DNA of 64,000 nucleotides from contig NZ_VJYI01000023.1 in assembly GCF_008065375.1 (NCBI RefSeq), positions 124,001-188,000 of the forward strand. The letters are read 5' to 3'. Under the pieces are notes generated by a model. It searched no databases, was not told the origin of the DNA, and saw nothing but the letters and a program-made list of their open reading frames with translations. Positions 36,245 through 45,990 of this stretch are shown piece after piece (within the stretch, counting starts at the first letter, position 1; every line of letters begins with the position of its first letter). Source of the DNA: Nonomuraea sp. SYSU D8015. GTDB lineage: Bacteria; Actinomycetota; Actinomycetes; Streptosporangiales; Streptosporangiaceae. The position numbers were made by a program, and so were the translations under genes.

Positions 36245-36592
36245 TCAAGACTCGTCACCAAGGTCGCCACGCGCAGCGGCGTCAAGGAGGTGGGCTCCGG
36301 CGTCGTGCAGGGTGATGCCGGAGCCGCCCCGCGCATCTGGGGGCATCCACTCGTTCGTCGCGGCGATCGCCGTGAAGCGGGTATCGCGGGTAGGACCGTC
36401 ACCGACGAGGTGGCCGCACAGGTGGCCCGCGCGGTCGTACACGGCCCAACGCCCCACGCCCACCTGCGGCATCGCCGCTGGGTTGTCCTTGAGCCACTGT
36501 GCGTTGGCCGCGTGCTGGGCCAGCGCGTCGGTCTCAATCTCCTGGGCGGGAGCCTCGCCCTCATGGCCATCGGTTTTGCGAGCACTACTCAT
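36245..36592 (-). CDS. Hypothetical small cytoplasmic protein
   Basis: A 115-residue protein starting MSSARKTDGHEGEAPAQEIE, with a helical AANAQWLKDN segment followed by a likely beta domain (GVGRWAVYDRAGHLCGHLVG). No signal peptide or membrane helix is present. No family was recognised. The start at 36592 was preferred over one 39 nt upstream since the extension is arginine-rich and atypical. It converges towards the desaturase gene. Confidence 0.55.
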   Translation of the reverse strand: MSSARKTDGHEGEAPAQEIETDALAQHAANAQWLKDNPAAMPQVGVGRWAVYDRAGHLCGHLVGDGPTRDTRFTAIAATNEWMPPDARGGSGITLHDAGAHLLDAAARGDLGDES

Positions 36593-36790
36593 ATTGTGTC
36601 TCGCTCTCAAATAGTGCGTCGACCGGCACACGCCGCTGGGCGGGGGCGCCGTGAGAACGCCCGGATCCTGAGTGGCCCGGATTCACGATCCTATCGGTTC
36701 CGCCTCCGCGTACCCGATCCGCGGGAGGCCGCTTGAGCGCCCAGATGTGCCAGGTCGCTGCCCGGCAGCCGTGAGTCGGCCTCGACCGGC

Positions 36791-37156
36791 TCACAGCACC
36801 ATCGGCAGGCCGCGGTCCAGGCCGGTGATGCGCAGCAGCCGGGACATGGACGGACGCGGTGCCGACAACGCGACGATGATGCCCTGACGGCGGGCGCGGC
36901 GCTGGACACCGACGATCACGGCCGGCCCGGAGGCGTCGCAGAACGACACCTCCGAGAGGTCGAGGACGAGCAGGCTGGTGCTGTAGTGCAGCATGTTCAA
37001 CACCGGATGATCAGAGTGCTCGTAACCGATGACGACCCCATTACCCTGGCTGCGCAAACGCGGTGAGCTGACTGGCTCGCAGACCGACCTCGCCTCCGCC
37101 AAGCTGTACGAGACGTTCCGGGGCGCCGCCTGGCAGGTGCACGGCCCGCAGAGCAC
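36791..37156 (-). pseudogene. STAS-domain protein with replaced N-terminal part
   Basis: The C-terminal two-thirds are a good STAS match: LLVLDLSEVSFCDASGPAVI, RRARRQGIIVALSAPRPSMS, LLRITGLDRGLP. It is paralogous to the STAS protein at 34119. Upstream of LHYSTS the sequence no longer has the first beta strand and helix (the GEIDI segment) and instead reads unrelated residues (CEPVSSPRLRSQGNGVVIGY). Either recombination replaced the first 40 residues or a frameshift precedes them. DASG keeps the phosphoserine position, but folding of the product is doubtful. Confidence 0.6.
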
Positions 37157-37206
37157 CCGGATCCCCTTCCTCGGGCTCCAACCCCTGCCCTACATGATGA
37201 TCTCCA

Positions 37207-37320
37207 TCAATCCGCGAGCTGGTAGAGGGAGAACTCGTCGTCGGGCTTCAGGCTGACGGCGCGTTTGAGAAATCTCTCGGCGTCGGCGAACCGATGCCCA
37301 GTGCTTACCCAGAAGGACAT
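37207..37320 (-). pseudogene. TPR-like C-terminal scrap
   Basis: GHRFADAERFLKRAVSLKPD followed by DEFSLYQLAD and stop has the look of a final tetratricopeptide repeat. It is 37 codons with no start support and is likely a fragment. Confidence 0.35.
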
Positions 37321-37533
37321 GCCAGCCCTCTCGTGCCGTTCGACGGCGTCCGTGATGGGACGCGTCCCTCGGCCCAGTGCCCGTCGTCCAGAAATGCCCG
37401 CCCGGCGGCGACGATGATGAGAACGGCCGAACGCACGTATGTGACCTCAGTCACCCCCACGCTCAAGGAGCGGCGTGTCCCGCGATCTGGCATGCCCCTG
37501 CGTGGGGCTTTCAGTAACGACAAGGAGTGCGAC

Positions 37534-37962
37534 ATGCGGAACCTCAGGACCGCGCTCGGCGTTTCGCGGACGGTCACCGGATTGACCGTTGCCTCTCCGG
37601 CCGCGGCGGCCGTGCCGGGACAGTCGGCCGGGATCGGTCGCTCGCCGGCGACGGGCGCGGCGATGGCGGCCGCCTCGTCCGCGGCCGGATGCAGCCTTCG
37701 CGCCTACCGCCCGGAGACGAGAAAAGACGTGGTCGCGGCAACCGCCTGGTCTCCGGGATGCGGCAAGAGCATCGGCATGGATCTCATGCGCAAGAGAGCA
37801 TGGGGCTGGGAGACCATCGCGCACAGCAGATTCCGCGCCCCCGGGCCGAAGACGCTGTACAAGAAGTGCAAGCGCGGCACGACTTTCACCTACAAGCTCA
37901 AGGTCTATCCCCCCGTAGGGGCGTCGAAGGAAAGCCCTACCTTGCGCGCCACCTGCGGCTGA
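37534..37962 (+). CDS. Small secreted cysteine-containing basic protein
   Basis: A 142-residue protein with AAGGAG ahead of the ATG. A signal-like segment (MRNLRTALGVSRTVTGLTVA, cleavage near SPAAAA) is weak in hydrophobicity. The mature part holds four cysteines (GCSLRAY, SPGCGKS, YKKCKRG, RATCG) and many Lys/Arg residues, suggesting a small disulfide-bonded extracellular protein. No family was recognised. It is free-standing; 37963-38201 downstream shows no gene. Confidence 0.65.
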   Translation: MRNLRTALGVSRTVTGLTVASPAAAAVPGQSAGIGRSPATGAAMAAASSAAGCSLRAYRPETRKDVVAATAWSPGCGKSIGMDLMRKRAWGWETIAHSRFRAPGPKTLYKKCKRGTTFTYKLKVYPPVGASKESPTLRATCG

Positions 37963-38201
37963 ACGGCGTTTCCTGCGCGCCGAGGCCGGCAAAGCCGCTG
38001 TGCTCGTCACCGCCCCCAAGCACGTCCACGCCTCGTCACCCTGGCCACCGCCGCCGGAGCCGAGCCGCGCCAGCGGGTCAGATCGCGGCGGCTCATCCAG
38101 GAAGACAGCGTGGCTCACGGCGTCGAGGCCGCCGCAGGCATCGCCGGCCCCGCCGGAGCGTCCTCTTTCAGCAGCGACATGCGTGCGTAACACTGGAGGG
38201 C

Positions 38202-38888
38202 GTGTCCCCGGGCTTGACCCCCGCCCGCGTACCTGTGCTGCGCGGCCGCGACCAGGAGGAGTGCGCGCTGCTGCGGCTGCTCGACCACGCCCGCGCCGGT
38301 CGTGGCGCGGCGCTGCTGGTGGTGGGCGCGCCGGGCATGGGCAAGACGGCGCTGCTCGACCTGGCCGTCGCGCGGGCGGCTCCTGGCTTCCGCGTCGCTG
38401 CCGGAGGGGCAGGCCCGCGTTCTGATGGCGGCGCTGGAGTCCGGCACGGGCGCCGACGGGCTGGCGCTGCCCGCTGCCGTGCTCGGCCTGCTGTCCGTGG
38501 TGGCCGCCGACCAGCCGGTCCTGGCTTGCGTGGACGACGTGGACCGGCTGGATGCGGCCAGCCGCGACGTGCTCGCGTTCGTGGCCAGGCGGGTGGCGGG
38601 CGAGCCGATCGCGCTGCTGTTCGCGGCCCGCGACCGGGAGCGGGGACCCGAGGGGGTGGCGGTCCGGGTGCTGGGCGGCCTCGACGAGACGGCCGTCAGG
38701 GAGCTGGCCGGTGACGTGGCGCCCGTGCGGCCGACGGATGACCTGCTGGCGGCGCTCAACCGGACCGCCCGGGGCAACCCCCTGGCGCTGGGCGAGCTCA
38801 TCGCCTCCCTCACCGCCGACCAGTTCACCGGCCTGGCCGCGCCGCCCACGACACTCCCCCGGACGGGCGTGGAACGACCTGGTAGTCG
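38202..38888 (+). pseudogene. LuxR-type large ATPase regulator fragment
   Basis: From GTG 38202: VPVLRGRDQEECALLRLLDH and the P-loop GAPGMGKTALLDLAV. One base shifted near 38385 it continues ASLPEGQARVLMAALESGTG, then the Walker B-like VLACVDDVDRLDAASRD, and TARGNPLALGELIASL. This is the N-terminal AAA/NACHT-like half of an actinomycete LuxR (LAL/MalT-like) activator. It ends about 38880 where ISL3 debris begins; the long helical middle and the C-terminal LuxR HTH are absent. Confidence 0.75.
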
Positions 38889-39274
38889 ATCGTTTGCGAA
38901 GTGCGTTCCAGGTACGTTGAGGAGCTACTCCCGCATCGGGCGGGAATCGTGGTCGATGTGGTGGAGTGGGTCGCGGGCACGGTGACCATGCACGCCCGAC
39001 GCCGAGCCGATGAGGGAGTCTGCCTGCGCTGCGGTGTGGCGTCGGGCCGGGTGCGTGACCGATACGTCCGACGGCTGGCCGATGCCGCGCTGAGCGGGAT
39101 CAAGACCGTCCCGGTGATGCCGATACGGCGCTTCAAGTGCATGAACACCAGGTGTGCGGCGGCGACGTTCGCTGGGCGGCTGGTCCGATCGCATCCCGAG
39201 CCGCCGCCGGGGCGGTGCGGGCGGTGGCGGTGGATGACTTCGCCCTGCGCAAGGGGGACGAGAGGCCGCAGTGA
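38889..39274 (+). pseudogene. ISL3-family transposase remnant
   Basis: VVDVVEWVAGTVTMHARRRA, CLRCGVASGRVRDRYVRRLA and IRRFKCMNTRCAAATF form the N-terminal zinc-finger domain of an ISL3 (IS1557-like) transposase. After a deletion and frame change the short piece AVAVDDFALRKGDE, the start of the DDE domain, ends in TGA at 39274. It truncates the LuxR gene. The following 285 bp to 39559 hold no recognised gene. Confidence 0.7.
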
Positions 39275-39559
39275 TCGCGCCGGCGGAGATGGACGAGGCC
39301 AAGGTCACCACTTCCCTCCATCGAATGTTTGATCGTCGCGGCAGCCACGGTTCCACCGGGCGGTTACTGGCGTACTCCACCGGCGGGGCGAGTCCTCGAC
39401 CGAGGAGGCGCTGCCGCGGTCCCGGCGGTGCACGCGGCGTCGGCGATGTCGACCTTGCCGGCCCTGCAGGCGATCAGCCGGCACGCCCCGAGAAGCCCTC
39501 GCCTGCGGCTGCAATCCCTCCCTCAGCAACTGCCCCCGAAGGACTTACGGGCATGACCC

Positions 39560-42379
39560 TTAGGTGTCCAGCAGCGTGCGGATCTCTTCGGCGGCGGGGC
39601 TGGCGAGGTCGGTGAACAGCTCCAGGGCCTCCTGCCAGCGGTGCTCGGCCGTCTGGAGGTCGCCGGCGCCGCGGAGCGCTCGGCCCAGCGCCTGCAGGGC
39701 TCGCGCCTCGCCGAGCCGGTGACCGCTCTGCCGGTGCAGTTCCACGGCCTGCCGGGCGTGCGTGAGCGCCTGGTCGTGGTGACCGAGCCGGTGGTGGGCG
39801 AGGGTCAGTACGGTGTGGGCGTAACCCTGTACGACGCGCATGCCGGCGGCGGTGGCCAGACCCAGCGCGTGGCGGGCCCCATCGAGCGCCTGCCGGGGCT
39901 GGTCGAGGGCGAGGCTGACATAGGCCAGCCCCAGCCGCGCCTCGGCCTCGCGGGTGCGGCTGGGGATCTGCTGCGCCAGCTCGAGCGCCTGCCGGTAGTG
40001 GTCGCCGGCGGCCTGGGCGTCGCGGAGGTTCAGGTGGACGCCGCCCAGCACGATCCGGACCCTGACCTCGGTCGACCGGTCGCCGATCTCGCCCGTCAGC
40101 CGCAGCGCGTCCTGGGCGTGGGCCAGCGCCTGTTTCGCGTGGCCCGTGTCGCGGTCCAGCTCGGCGAGACAGCGTAGGAAGTAGACGCGGCCGAACCGCA
40201 ACCCCAGCTCCTGGAAGAGGCGCAGGCCGCCGAGGACGCGCTGGCGGGCGGCCACCGACCGGCCCAGCAGGTGGTCGATCTCGCCCAGCGCGCCCAGCGC
40301 GGTCGTCTGCCCGATGCGTGAACCGATCTGCCGGTAGATCTCCAGCGCCTGGGTGAAGTGGGTGGCGGCCACGTGCAGGAGGCCCCGTTCCATCTCGATC
40401 AGGCCGAGGTCGATCAGGCTGTCGGCCTCCCCGCCCGCCCAGCCGCTCCGACGGTACAGCGCCACCGCCTGGGTCAAGCCGTCGACGGCCTGGCGCAGAT
40501 CCCCTGCCATCCAGGCGACGTTCGCCTCGCAGGACAGGGCGGCCGCCTGGCCGTCCGTCCAGCCCGCCCGGCGGGCCAGGGTCAGCGCCCTGGTGATGTG
40601 CCGGCGGGCCGGCTCCCGGCGGCTGGCCGCCCGGTTGGCCTGGCAGAGGCTCAGGTGGCCGGACACCTGGGCGCGCACGTCGCCCGCGGCGGTGGCGGCG
40701 TCCAGGCCGGCCTGCGCGATCAGGAACCACTCCACCATGGGGCGGCGCTGCCAGAAGAAACCGCGCAGCGCGTCGGCCAGCCGCCAGGCGGCCGGGTGGG
40801 GACCGGACTCGCCAACCCGGCCGGCGGCGTGCAGGGTAGCGGCGACGAGGCTGGGCAGCTCCGCCTCCAGCCATGCCGCCGCCTGCGGCGGATCCGCGAA
40901 CGTGGGCGGGGTCGGGACGCCGGGCGGCGGTGAGGCCGGCTCGCCGGGCGGGAGGGCGGTCGGGGCCGCCGGCGCGTGGGGCAGGCGCACCTCCTCCGGG
41001 TACAGCAGCTCGGCGGCGGCGCCGATGCCGGCGAGGTACCAGTCCAGCAGCCGTTCCAGGGCCGCCTCGCACCCCGCGCGGCCGTGGTGCTGCTCGGCGC
41101 GCCGGCGCGCGTACAGGGCCAGCAGGTCGTGCATGCCGTAGCGGTCCCGGCCGCGCAACTGCACCAGGTGCGCGTCCGCCAGCTCCTCCAGGGCCCGCCG
41201 CGCGTCCTCCGTCCGCAGGCCGGCCAGCGCCGCGGCGCCCGCCACGCCGACGTCCGGCCCCGGGACCAGCCCCAGCAGCCCGTACAGTCTGCGGTGGTCC
41301 GCGGTCAGCCGGTGATAGGAGTGGTCGAAGGCCAGCCGCACGGCGGCCTGCGGGTCGTGGGCGACCGTCAGGCCGTCCAGCGGGTCACCGGCCTGCAGCT
41401 CCGCCAGATAGTCGGCAATCGGCTGCTCGGGGCCGCGGCTGAGGTTGGCCGCGGCGATGCGCAACGCCAGCGGCAGGTGGCCGCACACCCGGGCCAGCTC
41501 GGCCGCAGCCCGGGGTTCGGCCGCCACTCGCTCCCGGCCGACGATCTGCTCCAGCAGCGCCGCCGCCTCGCCGGGATCCAGCACGTCCAGGGTGAGCCGG
41601 TGGGCGCCGTGGGTGGCCACCAGCCCGGTCAGCCGGTCCCGGCTCGTGACCACCACCATGCATCCCGGGCTGCCGGGCAGCAGCGGGCGGACCTGCTCGG
41701 CGCCGTAAGCGTTGTCCAGCACCACGAGCACCCGCTTGCCGGCCAGCAGCGACCGGTACAGTGCGGCGGCCTCCTCCAGCCCCATCGGCACCTGCTCGGC
41801 CAGCACGCCCAGGGCCCGCAGCAGCACCGCCAGCGCCTGCATCGCCGACAGCGGCGGGCCCGAAGCGTACCCCTGCAGGTCGACGTACAGCTGCCCGTCG
41901 GGGAACCGGCCGGCCACCCGGTGCGCCCAGTGCACCGCCAGCGCGGTCTTGCCCACGCCGCCCATGCCGTCGATGGCCGTGATCACCACCGTGCCCTCGG
42001 CGCGGGCCTCGTCCGCGACGGCCAGCTCCCGCTCCCGCCCGACGAACGCGGCCACGTCGGTGGGCAGCTGCCGGGGCACCACCCGCATACGCGTCGCAGG
42101 CGGAACATCTGGAATCGGACTCGCCACGCGGGTCAACAGCGCGAACTCATCGGCGGTCAGGCCGAGCGCCTCAGCCAGTGAGCGCATCGACGAGCCGCGC
42201 GGCCGCCGCAGCTCGCCCGTCTCCAACCGGCGCACCGTCCGGGTGTTGAGGCCCGCCCGCGCTGCCAGCTCCTCCTGGGTGAACAGTGCCCGCTCACGCC
42301 AGGCGCGCACCAACGCACCGGGAGTCGCATCCTGCGCCGCGGAACCCGCCTGGCCGTTGTCCTGTGCATTTGACGGCAT
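39560..42379 (-). CDS. XRE-HTH / NB-ARC / TPR regulator (STAND ATPase)
   Basis: A 939-residue signal-transduction ATPase. An XRE-type helix-turn-helix is at about 24-82 (FTQEELAARAGLNTRTVRRL), the P-loop GMGGVGKTAL at 138-147, Walker B LVVLDNA at 218-224, the sensor VVTSRDRL at 243-250, then GHLPLALRIA, and TPR repeats from about 560 to the end. The ATG at 42379 has GAAGGTG upstream and begins just before the HTH; the longer frame upstream is not supported. This STAND architecture is common in actinomycetes as pathway-specific or developmental regulators that switch on NTP binding. No target gene is evident. Confidence 0.88.
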   Translation of the reverse strand: MPSNAQDNGQAGSAAQDATPGALVRAWRERALFTQEELAARAGLNTRTVRRLETGELRRPRGSSMRSLAEALGLTADEFALLTRVASPIPDVPPATRMRVVPRQLPTDVAAFVGRERELAVADEARAEGTVVITAIDGMGGVGKTALAVHWAHRVAGRFPDGQLYVDLQGYASGPPLSAMQALAVLLRALGVLAEQVPMGLEEAAALYRSLLAGKRVLVVLDNAYGAEQVRPLLPGSPGCMVVVTSRDRLTGLVATHGAHRLTLDVLDPGEAAALLEQIVGRERVAAEPRAAAELARVCGHLPLALRIAAANLSRGPEQPIADYLAELQAGDPLDGLTVAHDPQAAVRLAFDHSYHRLTADHRRLYGLLGLVPGPDVGVAGAAALAGLRTEDARRALEELADAHLVQLRGRDRYGMHDLLALYARRRAEQHHGRAGCEAALERLLDWYLAGIGAAAELLYPEEVRLPHAPAAPTALPPGEPASPPPGVPTPPTFADPPQAAAWLEAELPSLVAATLHAAGRVGESGPHPAAWRLADALRGFFWQRRPMVEWFLIAQAGLDAATAAGDVRAQVSGHLSLCQANRAASRREPARRHITRALTLARRAGWTDGQAAALSCEANVAWMAGDLRQAVDGLTQAVALYRRSGWAGGEADSLIDLGLIEMERGLLHVAATHFTQALEIYRQIGSRIGQTTALGALGEIDHLLGRSVAARQRVLGGLRLFQELGLRFGRVYFLRCLAELDRDTGHAKQALAHAQDALRLTGEIGDRSTEVRVRIVLGGVHLNLRDAQAAGDHYRQALELAQQIPSRTREAEARLGLAYVSLALDQPRQALDGARHALGLATAAGMRVVQGYAHTVLTLAHHRLGHHDQALTHARQAVELHRQSGHRLGEARALQALGRALRGAGDLQTAEHRWQEALELFTDLASPAAEEIRTLLDT

Positions 42380-43691
42380 GAAACACACCTTCTCGCTTGC
42401 CACCGCGAACCTGGCCGACACTCCGCCACATGAAACCGGTAAGTGGAACACTCGGGCCCGAAAACCCCTTCCACCCGTCGGGACGGGCGTAGCCGGACCT
42501 TCCCCTGCGAGAGCGGACACGTGTTGAGGCGTGTCATGCGGCCAGCGTGAGGCTACTCGATCTCCTCTGGTGTAGGTGTTCGCAGGCGAGGACGCTGTGG
42601 TGCGTCGGCCGAATGCCTTGCGCGGGTGTTGCAGCAGGTCAGTATCGAGCAGTCGCAAGCGGGTGCGCTCCGGAGCGTCTCGCGTTCGGACTCTGTTGGC
42701 CGATTCGGCGATCAGGCGATCAGCGCGAGAAAGAACGGGGCGAAGTGGCTGGTACGGGTGGCGTCAGGGGGTTGCCGGCTCACCATGCGTCGAGGCGGAC
42801 GAGGCTGAGGGCGGTGGCGGTGGACAGGTGCCCGAGATGAGTCTTGGCAGGCCGACACAGCGGCTGGTGCGGTGCCGGATGTATGCCTCGCCTGTGCACT
42901 GCCTGGACGATGGCGTGAAGCCGATGCGAAGCAGCCGTGTGGTTCTCTCAACGTCCGAGGGGCGGAACGACCCTTGCGGACTGTGAAGGGACCACCGGCC
43001 GGCCAGCGCCGATCGAGGGATTTCGCTGGGCTGAGCGAACCCCTGAGGAATGTCAACAGCGGGCGATGGCCGGTGGCCCGGCCGGAGGGCAATTCCACTC
43101 GACTTGAGCAGCGCGACTCCGGAGAATTCATGTCATCCATTCCACAACTTTCCGGCAGCACCCTTGCCGAGACGGGCAGATGGGCAATACGGTCGCGGGC
43201 TTCACTTCGTTCTGGGTGCGGTCCCGCCATTTCCAGGCGAAGCTGCCAGCTTGGTGCGGGGCCTCCTGGAAACCTAATCAGGCCCACGGTTCCATGGCAA
43301 GCGGCCACTGGCTTCTGGCAGCCAGTGTGTCTCCCACCGGGACGTCAGGGTTGCCCGTCCTGCTCCCCTGGACGCACGCGCTCGACGCAATGTCCTCTCA
43401 AAGTCCGGATGGTGGCCTTCACTGGGCGTGCAGGCAACCATAGAATGTGGGGCGCTGGCAGTAACTTATGTCAATGGCGTTGTTGTCCAGAGTATCACTA
43501 TCAAGAGATTTCCATATTCCGAGTGAAGCGACGCATTCCTGCCGTCACCCCAACCGGTAGGTCGGCGAGGATCCATGACGGACCGGCCGGAAATTGGTCG
43601 CGCAGAGCCTCAGCTGAATCAATAGCGTGCCGCCCGGCCTCCCCGACTGGTCGGCGTCCTCCACGTGTGCACATCATCGAAACGGACGGCG
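42380..43691. other. 1.3-kb region without a supported gene
   Basis: Frames of up to about 200 codons exist on both strands but none has a recognisable domain, a credible start and a ribosome site together. It separates the leftward NB-ARC gene from the rightward GH43 gene. It may contain further decayed sequence. Promoters for both flanking genes are expected at its ends. Confidence 0.5.
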
Positions 43692-45701
43692 ATGAACCAC
43701 TTACTCGCGAGATCAATCGGCGCGCTCGCCCTGTTAGCGGCGGTCGTGGCGACCGTGCTCGTGGTCCCGGTCGTACCGGCGGCCGCGGCGCCGCACCAGA
43801 CGACGATCACAAACTTCGACGCCGCGGGCCAGCAGGTTACACGCTACGACACCGAAGGCAACGCGGTGGACGCCCACGATGGAGACCTCGCATTCTTCGA
43901 CGGCGTCTACTACCTGTACGGCACCAGCTACGACTGTGGCTACCAACTCCAGATCAGTGGCACGCCGTTTTGCGGCTTCAAGTCCTACAGCTCGACCGAT
44001 CTGGTCCATTGGACCGACCGTGGCCTGCTGTTCAACGCCTCCACCGCGCTGTGGCAGAGCCGGTGCGCACCGCCGCGGTTCGGCTGCTACCGACCACATG
44101 TCGTCTACAACTCCGCAACCAACCGATACGTGTTGTGGATCAATGGTTACGACAACAACAGCGGCTACCACGTCTTCACCTCGACCACACCGGTCGGCCC
44201 GTTCACCGAAGTCGCCGAGCCGCGGCTGGCCGTTCAGGGCAGCGGGCCGGGATTCAACAACGGCGACATGGACCTGTTCGTCGACAACGACGGCACCGGA
44301 TATCTCGCCTACACCGACATCCGCGGAGGCCACCGCCAGGTCGTGGAGCAGCTGAACGCCAGCTACACCAGCGGCACCGGCCAGCACACGGTCGTCGGCG
44401 GGCAAGGCACCGAAGCACCATCGCTCTTTCGCCGCGGCAACACCTACTACCATGTGTCCGGCAACACGTGCCCATACTGCGCCGCCCGAACGGAATTCAG
44501 GACAGCGAGCAACCCGCTCACCACGTGGTCCGGCCCGAGGACAATCAACAGCAACTCGTGCAACGGGCAGCCCGCGTTCGTCGCGACGATCCCCACCCTA
44601 TCCGGCACCGCGTATCTGTACGGCGCGGATCTCTGGCACGCAGGGAAGGCAAACCAGGCCCTGGCCAACTACTTCTGGACACCGCTGACATTCGCCAGAA
44701 ACGGAGCCGTCGAGCCTTTCTCCTGCACAGCGAGCGCAACATTGGATCTGGCTACCGGGGCCCCGGGGAGCCAGCATCCGATCCCCGACCTGGATCGTCA
44801 CTCCGGGGTCACCGGGTTCCGCACCCACTGCGACATCGCTTCGGGCTGGAGCAGGCTGCAGAGCTTCGTCCCCTCTCGCACTGGCCGGTTGGATGCGGCG
44901 TCGCTCACCGTTTTCCAGGAGGGGGCGTCACACGACCTCGTCATCGACCTGGTGACCGTGGACGATGGACTGCGGCCTACCGGAACCCTCAGCACCACCG
45001 TCGTACCGCGGACAGCGGTCGGCTGGTCGCCGCGACAGATCGTCGTCCGTACGAGGGGGTCGGTTTCCGCTGGTGTCCGGTACGCACTGCTCGCCCGCTC
45101 GGCCGCGACCACAGGCTGCTATGGCTTCGCCTACAACGATGCCGCCCCTTATCCCGGCGGCGGGAGCTCCTACCGTAGTGGCACTGGGAACTGGACGCCG
45201 GAAGTCAACAGGTCCCACAAGTTCATGACCGCAGTCACCACCAGCAGCGCCTACGCGACCGCTGTGTCGGCGAGCAGTTCCTACACCGGCGGTGGCTGGA
45301 GGCTTGACGCGATCAACGACGGCCTGATCACTTCGACGTCCGCGTCGATGGGCTGGAGCAGCAACGATCAGCTGCAGACGGATCACACCGAGAGCCTCCA
45401 GTTCGACCTCGGTGACAGCAAACCAGTCTCGAGTGTCATGCTCTTCCCCCGGGCCGATCCGGGCAACCAAGGCCAGGGCTTCCCGGTTGACGTCCGGATC
45501 GACGTCTCACCCAACGGCACGACCTGGACCGCAGTGGCCCAGGTCGCCGATCTTCCGACGCCGACCTCGGGCACTCCGCTCCGGCTGGGATTCAGCCCAG
45601 TCCAGGCGAGATATGTGCGGCTCGTCGGGACCCGCCTCCGCAACACCAATCCCAACGATCCGACCTACCGGCTGCAGTTCGCCGAGGTGGGCATTTACTG
45701 A
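43692..45701 (+). CDS. Secreted GH43-type glycosidase with discoidin-like domain
   Basis: A 669-residue secreted protein. The signal peptide covers 1-33 (LLARSIGALALLAAVVATVL; cleavage near VPAAAA). A five-bladed propeller (about 36-345) carries the acidic residues expected of GH43: D in VDAHDGDLAFFDGVYYLYG, D in NGDMDLFVDNDG and E in GQGTEAPSLF. A middle beta domain follows, and an F5/8 type C (discoidin) domain occupies about 515-669 (FDLGDSKPVSSVMLFPRAD, ARYVRLVGTRLR). It probably trims arabinose/xylose-type plant polysaccharide. ATG 43692 starts the signal peptide; no neighbouring sugar transporter is seen. Confidence 0.88.
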   Translation: MNHLLARSIGALALLAAVVATVLVVPVVPAAAAPHQTTITNFDAAGQQVTRYDTEGNAVDAHDGDLAFFDGVYYLYGTSYDCGYQLQISGTPFCGFKSYSSTDLVHWTDRGLLFNASTALWQSRCAPPRFGCYRPHVVYNSATNRYVLWINGYDNNSGYHVFTSTTPVGPFTEVAEPRLAVQGSGPGFNNGDMDLFVDNDGTGYLAYTDIRGGHRQVVEQLNASYTSGTGQHTVVGGQGTEAPSLFRRGNTYYHVSGNTCPYCAARTEFRTASNPLTTWSGPRTINSNSCNGQPAFVATIPTLSGTAYLYGADLWHAGKANQALANYFWTPLTFARNGAVEPFSCTASATLDLATGAPGSQHPIPDLDRHSGVTGFRTHCDIASGWSRLQSFVPSRTGRLDAASLTVFQEGASHDLVIDLVTVDDGLRPTGTLSTTVVPRTAVGWSPRQIVVRTRGSVSAGVRYALLARSAATTGCYGFAYNDAAPYPGGGSSYRSGTGNWTPEVNRSHKFMTAVTTSSAYATAVSASSSYTGGGWRLDAINDGLITSTSASMGWSSNDQLQTDHTESLQFDLGDSKPVSSVMLFPRADPGNQGQGFPVDVRIDVSPNGTTWTAVAQVADLPTPTSGTPLRLGFSPVQARYVRLVGTRLRNTNPNDPTYRLQFAEVGIY

Positions 45702-45768
45702 CCCGGACCGGGCTGGAAGGGACAGTACAACCAGGGACGCCTGACAAATGATCAACGTTCACGCTTGA

Positions 45769-45990
45769 ATGGTTGATCGTGGTGAGCTGACCGGCAAAGC
45801 GTGGGCTCGATCTGAGCCCACCTTTGCGGTGGCCGACGGCCGAGGACGTCCCTGGCGTGGTCACCGGCTGCTGAAGGAGATGCGGGTCAAAGGCGACTCC
45901 ATCGGCCGGGCCGAGTTCACCGTCAGCGTCCGTATCTCCCGCGCCCCACCGGCACGCCGCCGGGGCCGGAAAAAGGAGGACGACGGCGGG
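45769..45990 (+). pseudogene. IS5-like transposase remnant
   Basis: MVDRGELTGKAWARSEPTFA then GRGRPWRGHR is the N terminus of another IS5-subgroup transposase; it jumps directly to LLKEMRVKGDSIGRAEFTVS, skipping about 70 residues. The rest is unrecognisable. An ACAAATGATCA stretch just upstream (45744-45754) resembles the inner end of the IS5 terminal repeats elsewhere in the window. Confidence 0.65.

Noticed and set aside
39474..41072. A 532-codon leftward frame inside the NB-ARC gene
   Set aside because: Pro/Arg/Gly-rich alternate frame of the TPR region; the NB-ARC frame contains P-loop, Walker B and TPRs.
42872..45178. A 768-codon rightward frame overlapping the GH43 gene
   Set aside because: The GH43 frame has signal peptide, catalytic residues and discoidin domain; the other frame becomes Arg-rich nonsense across it.
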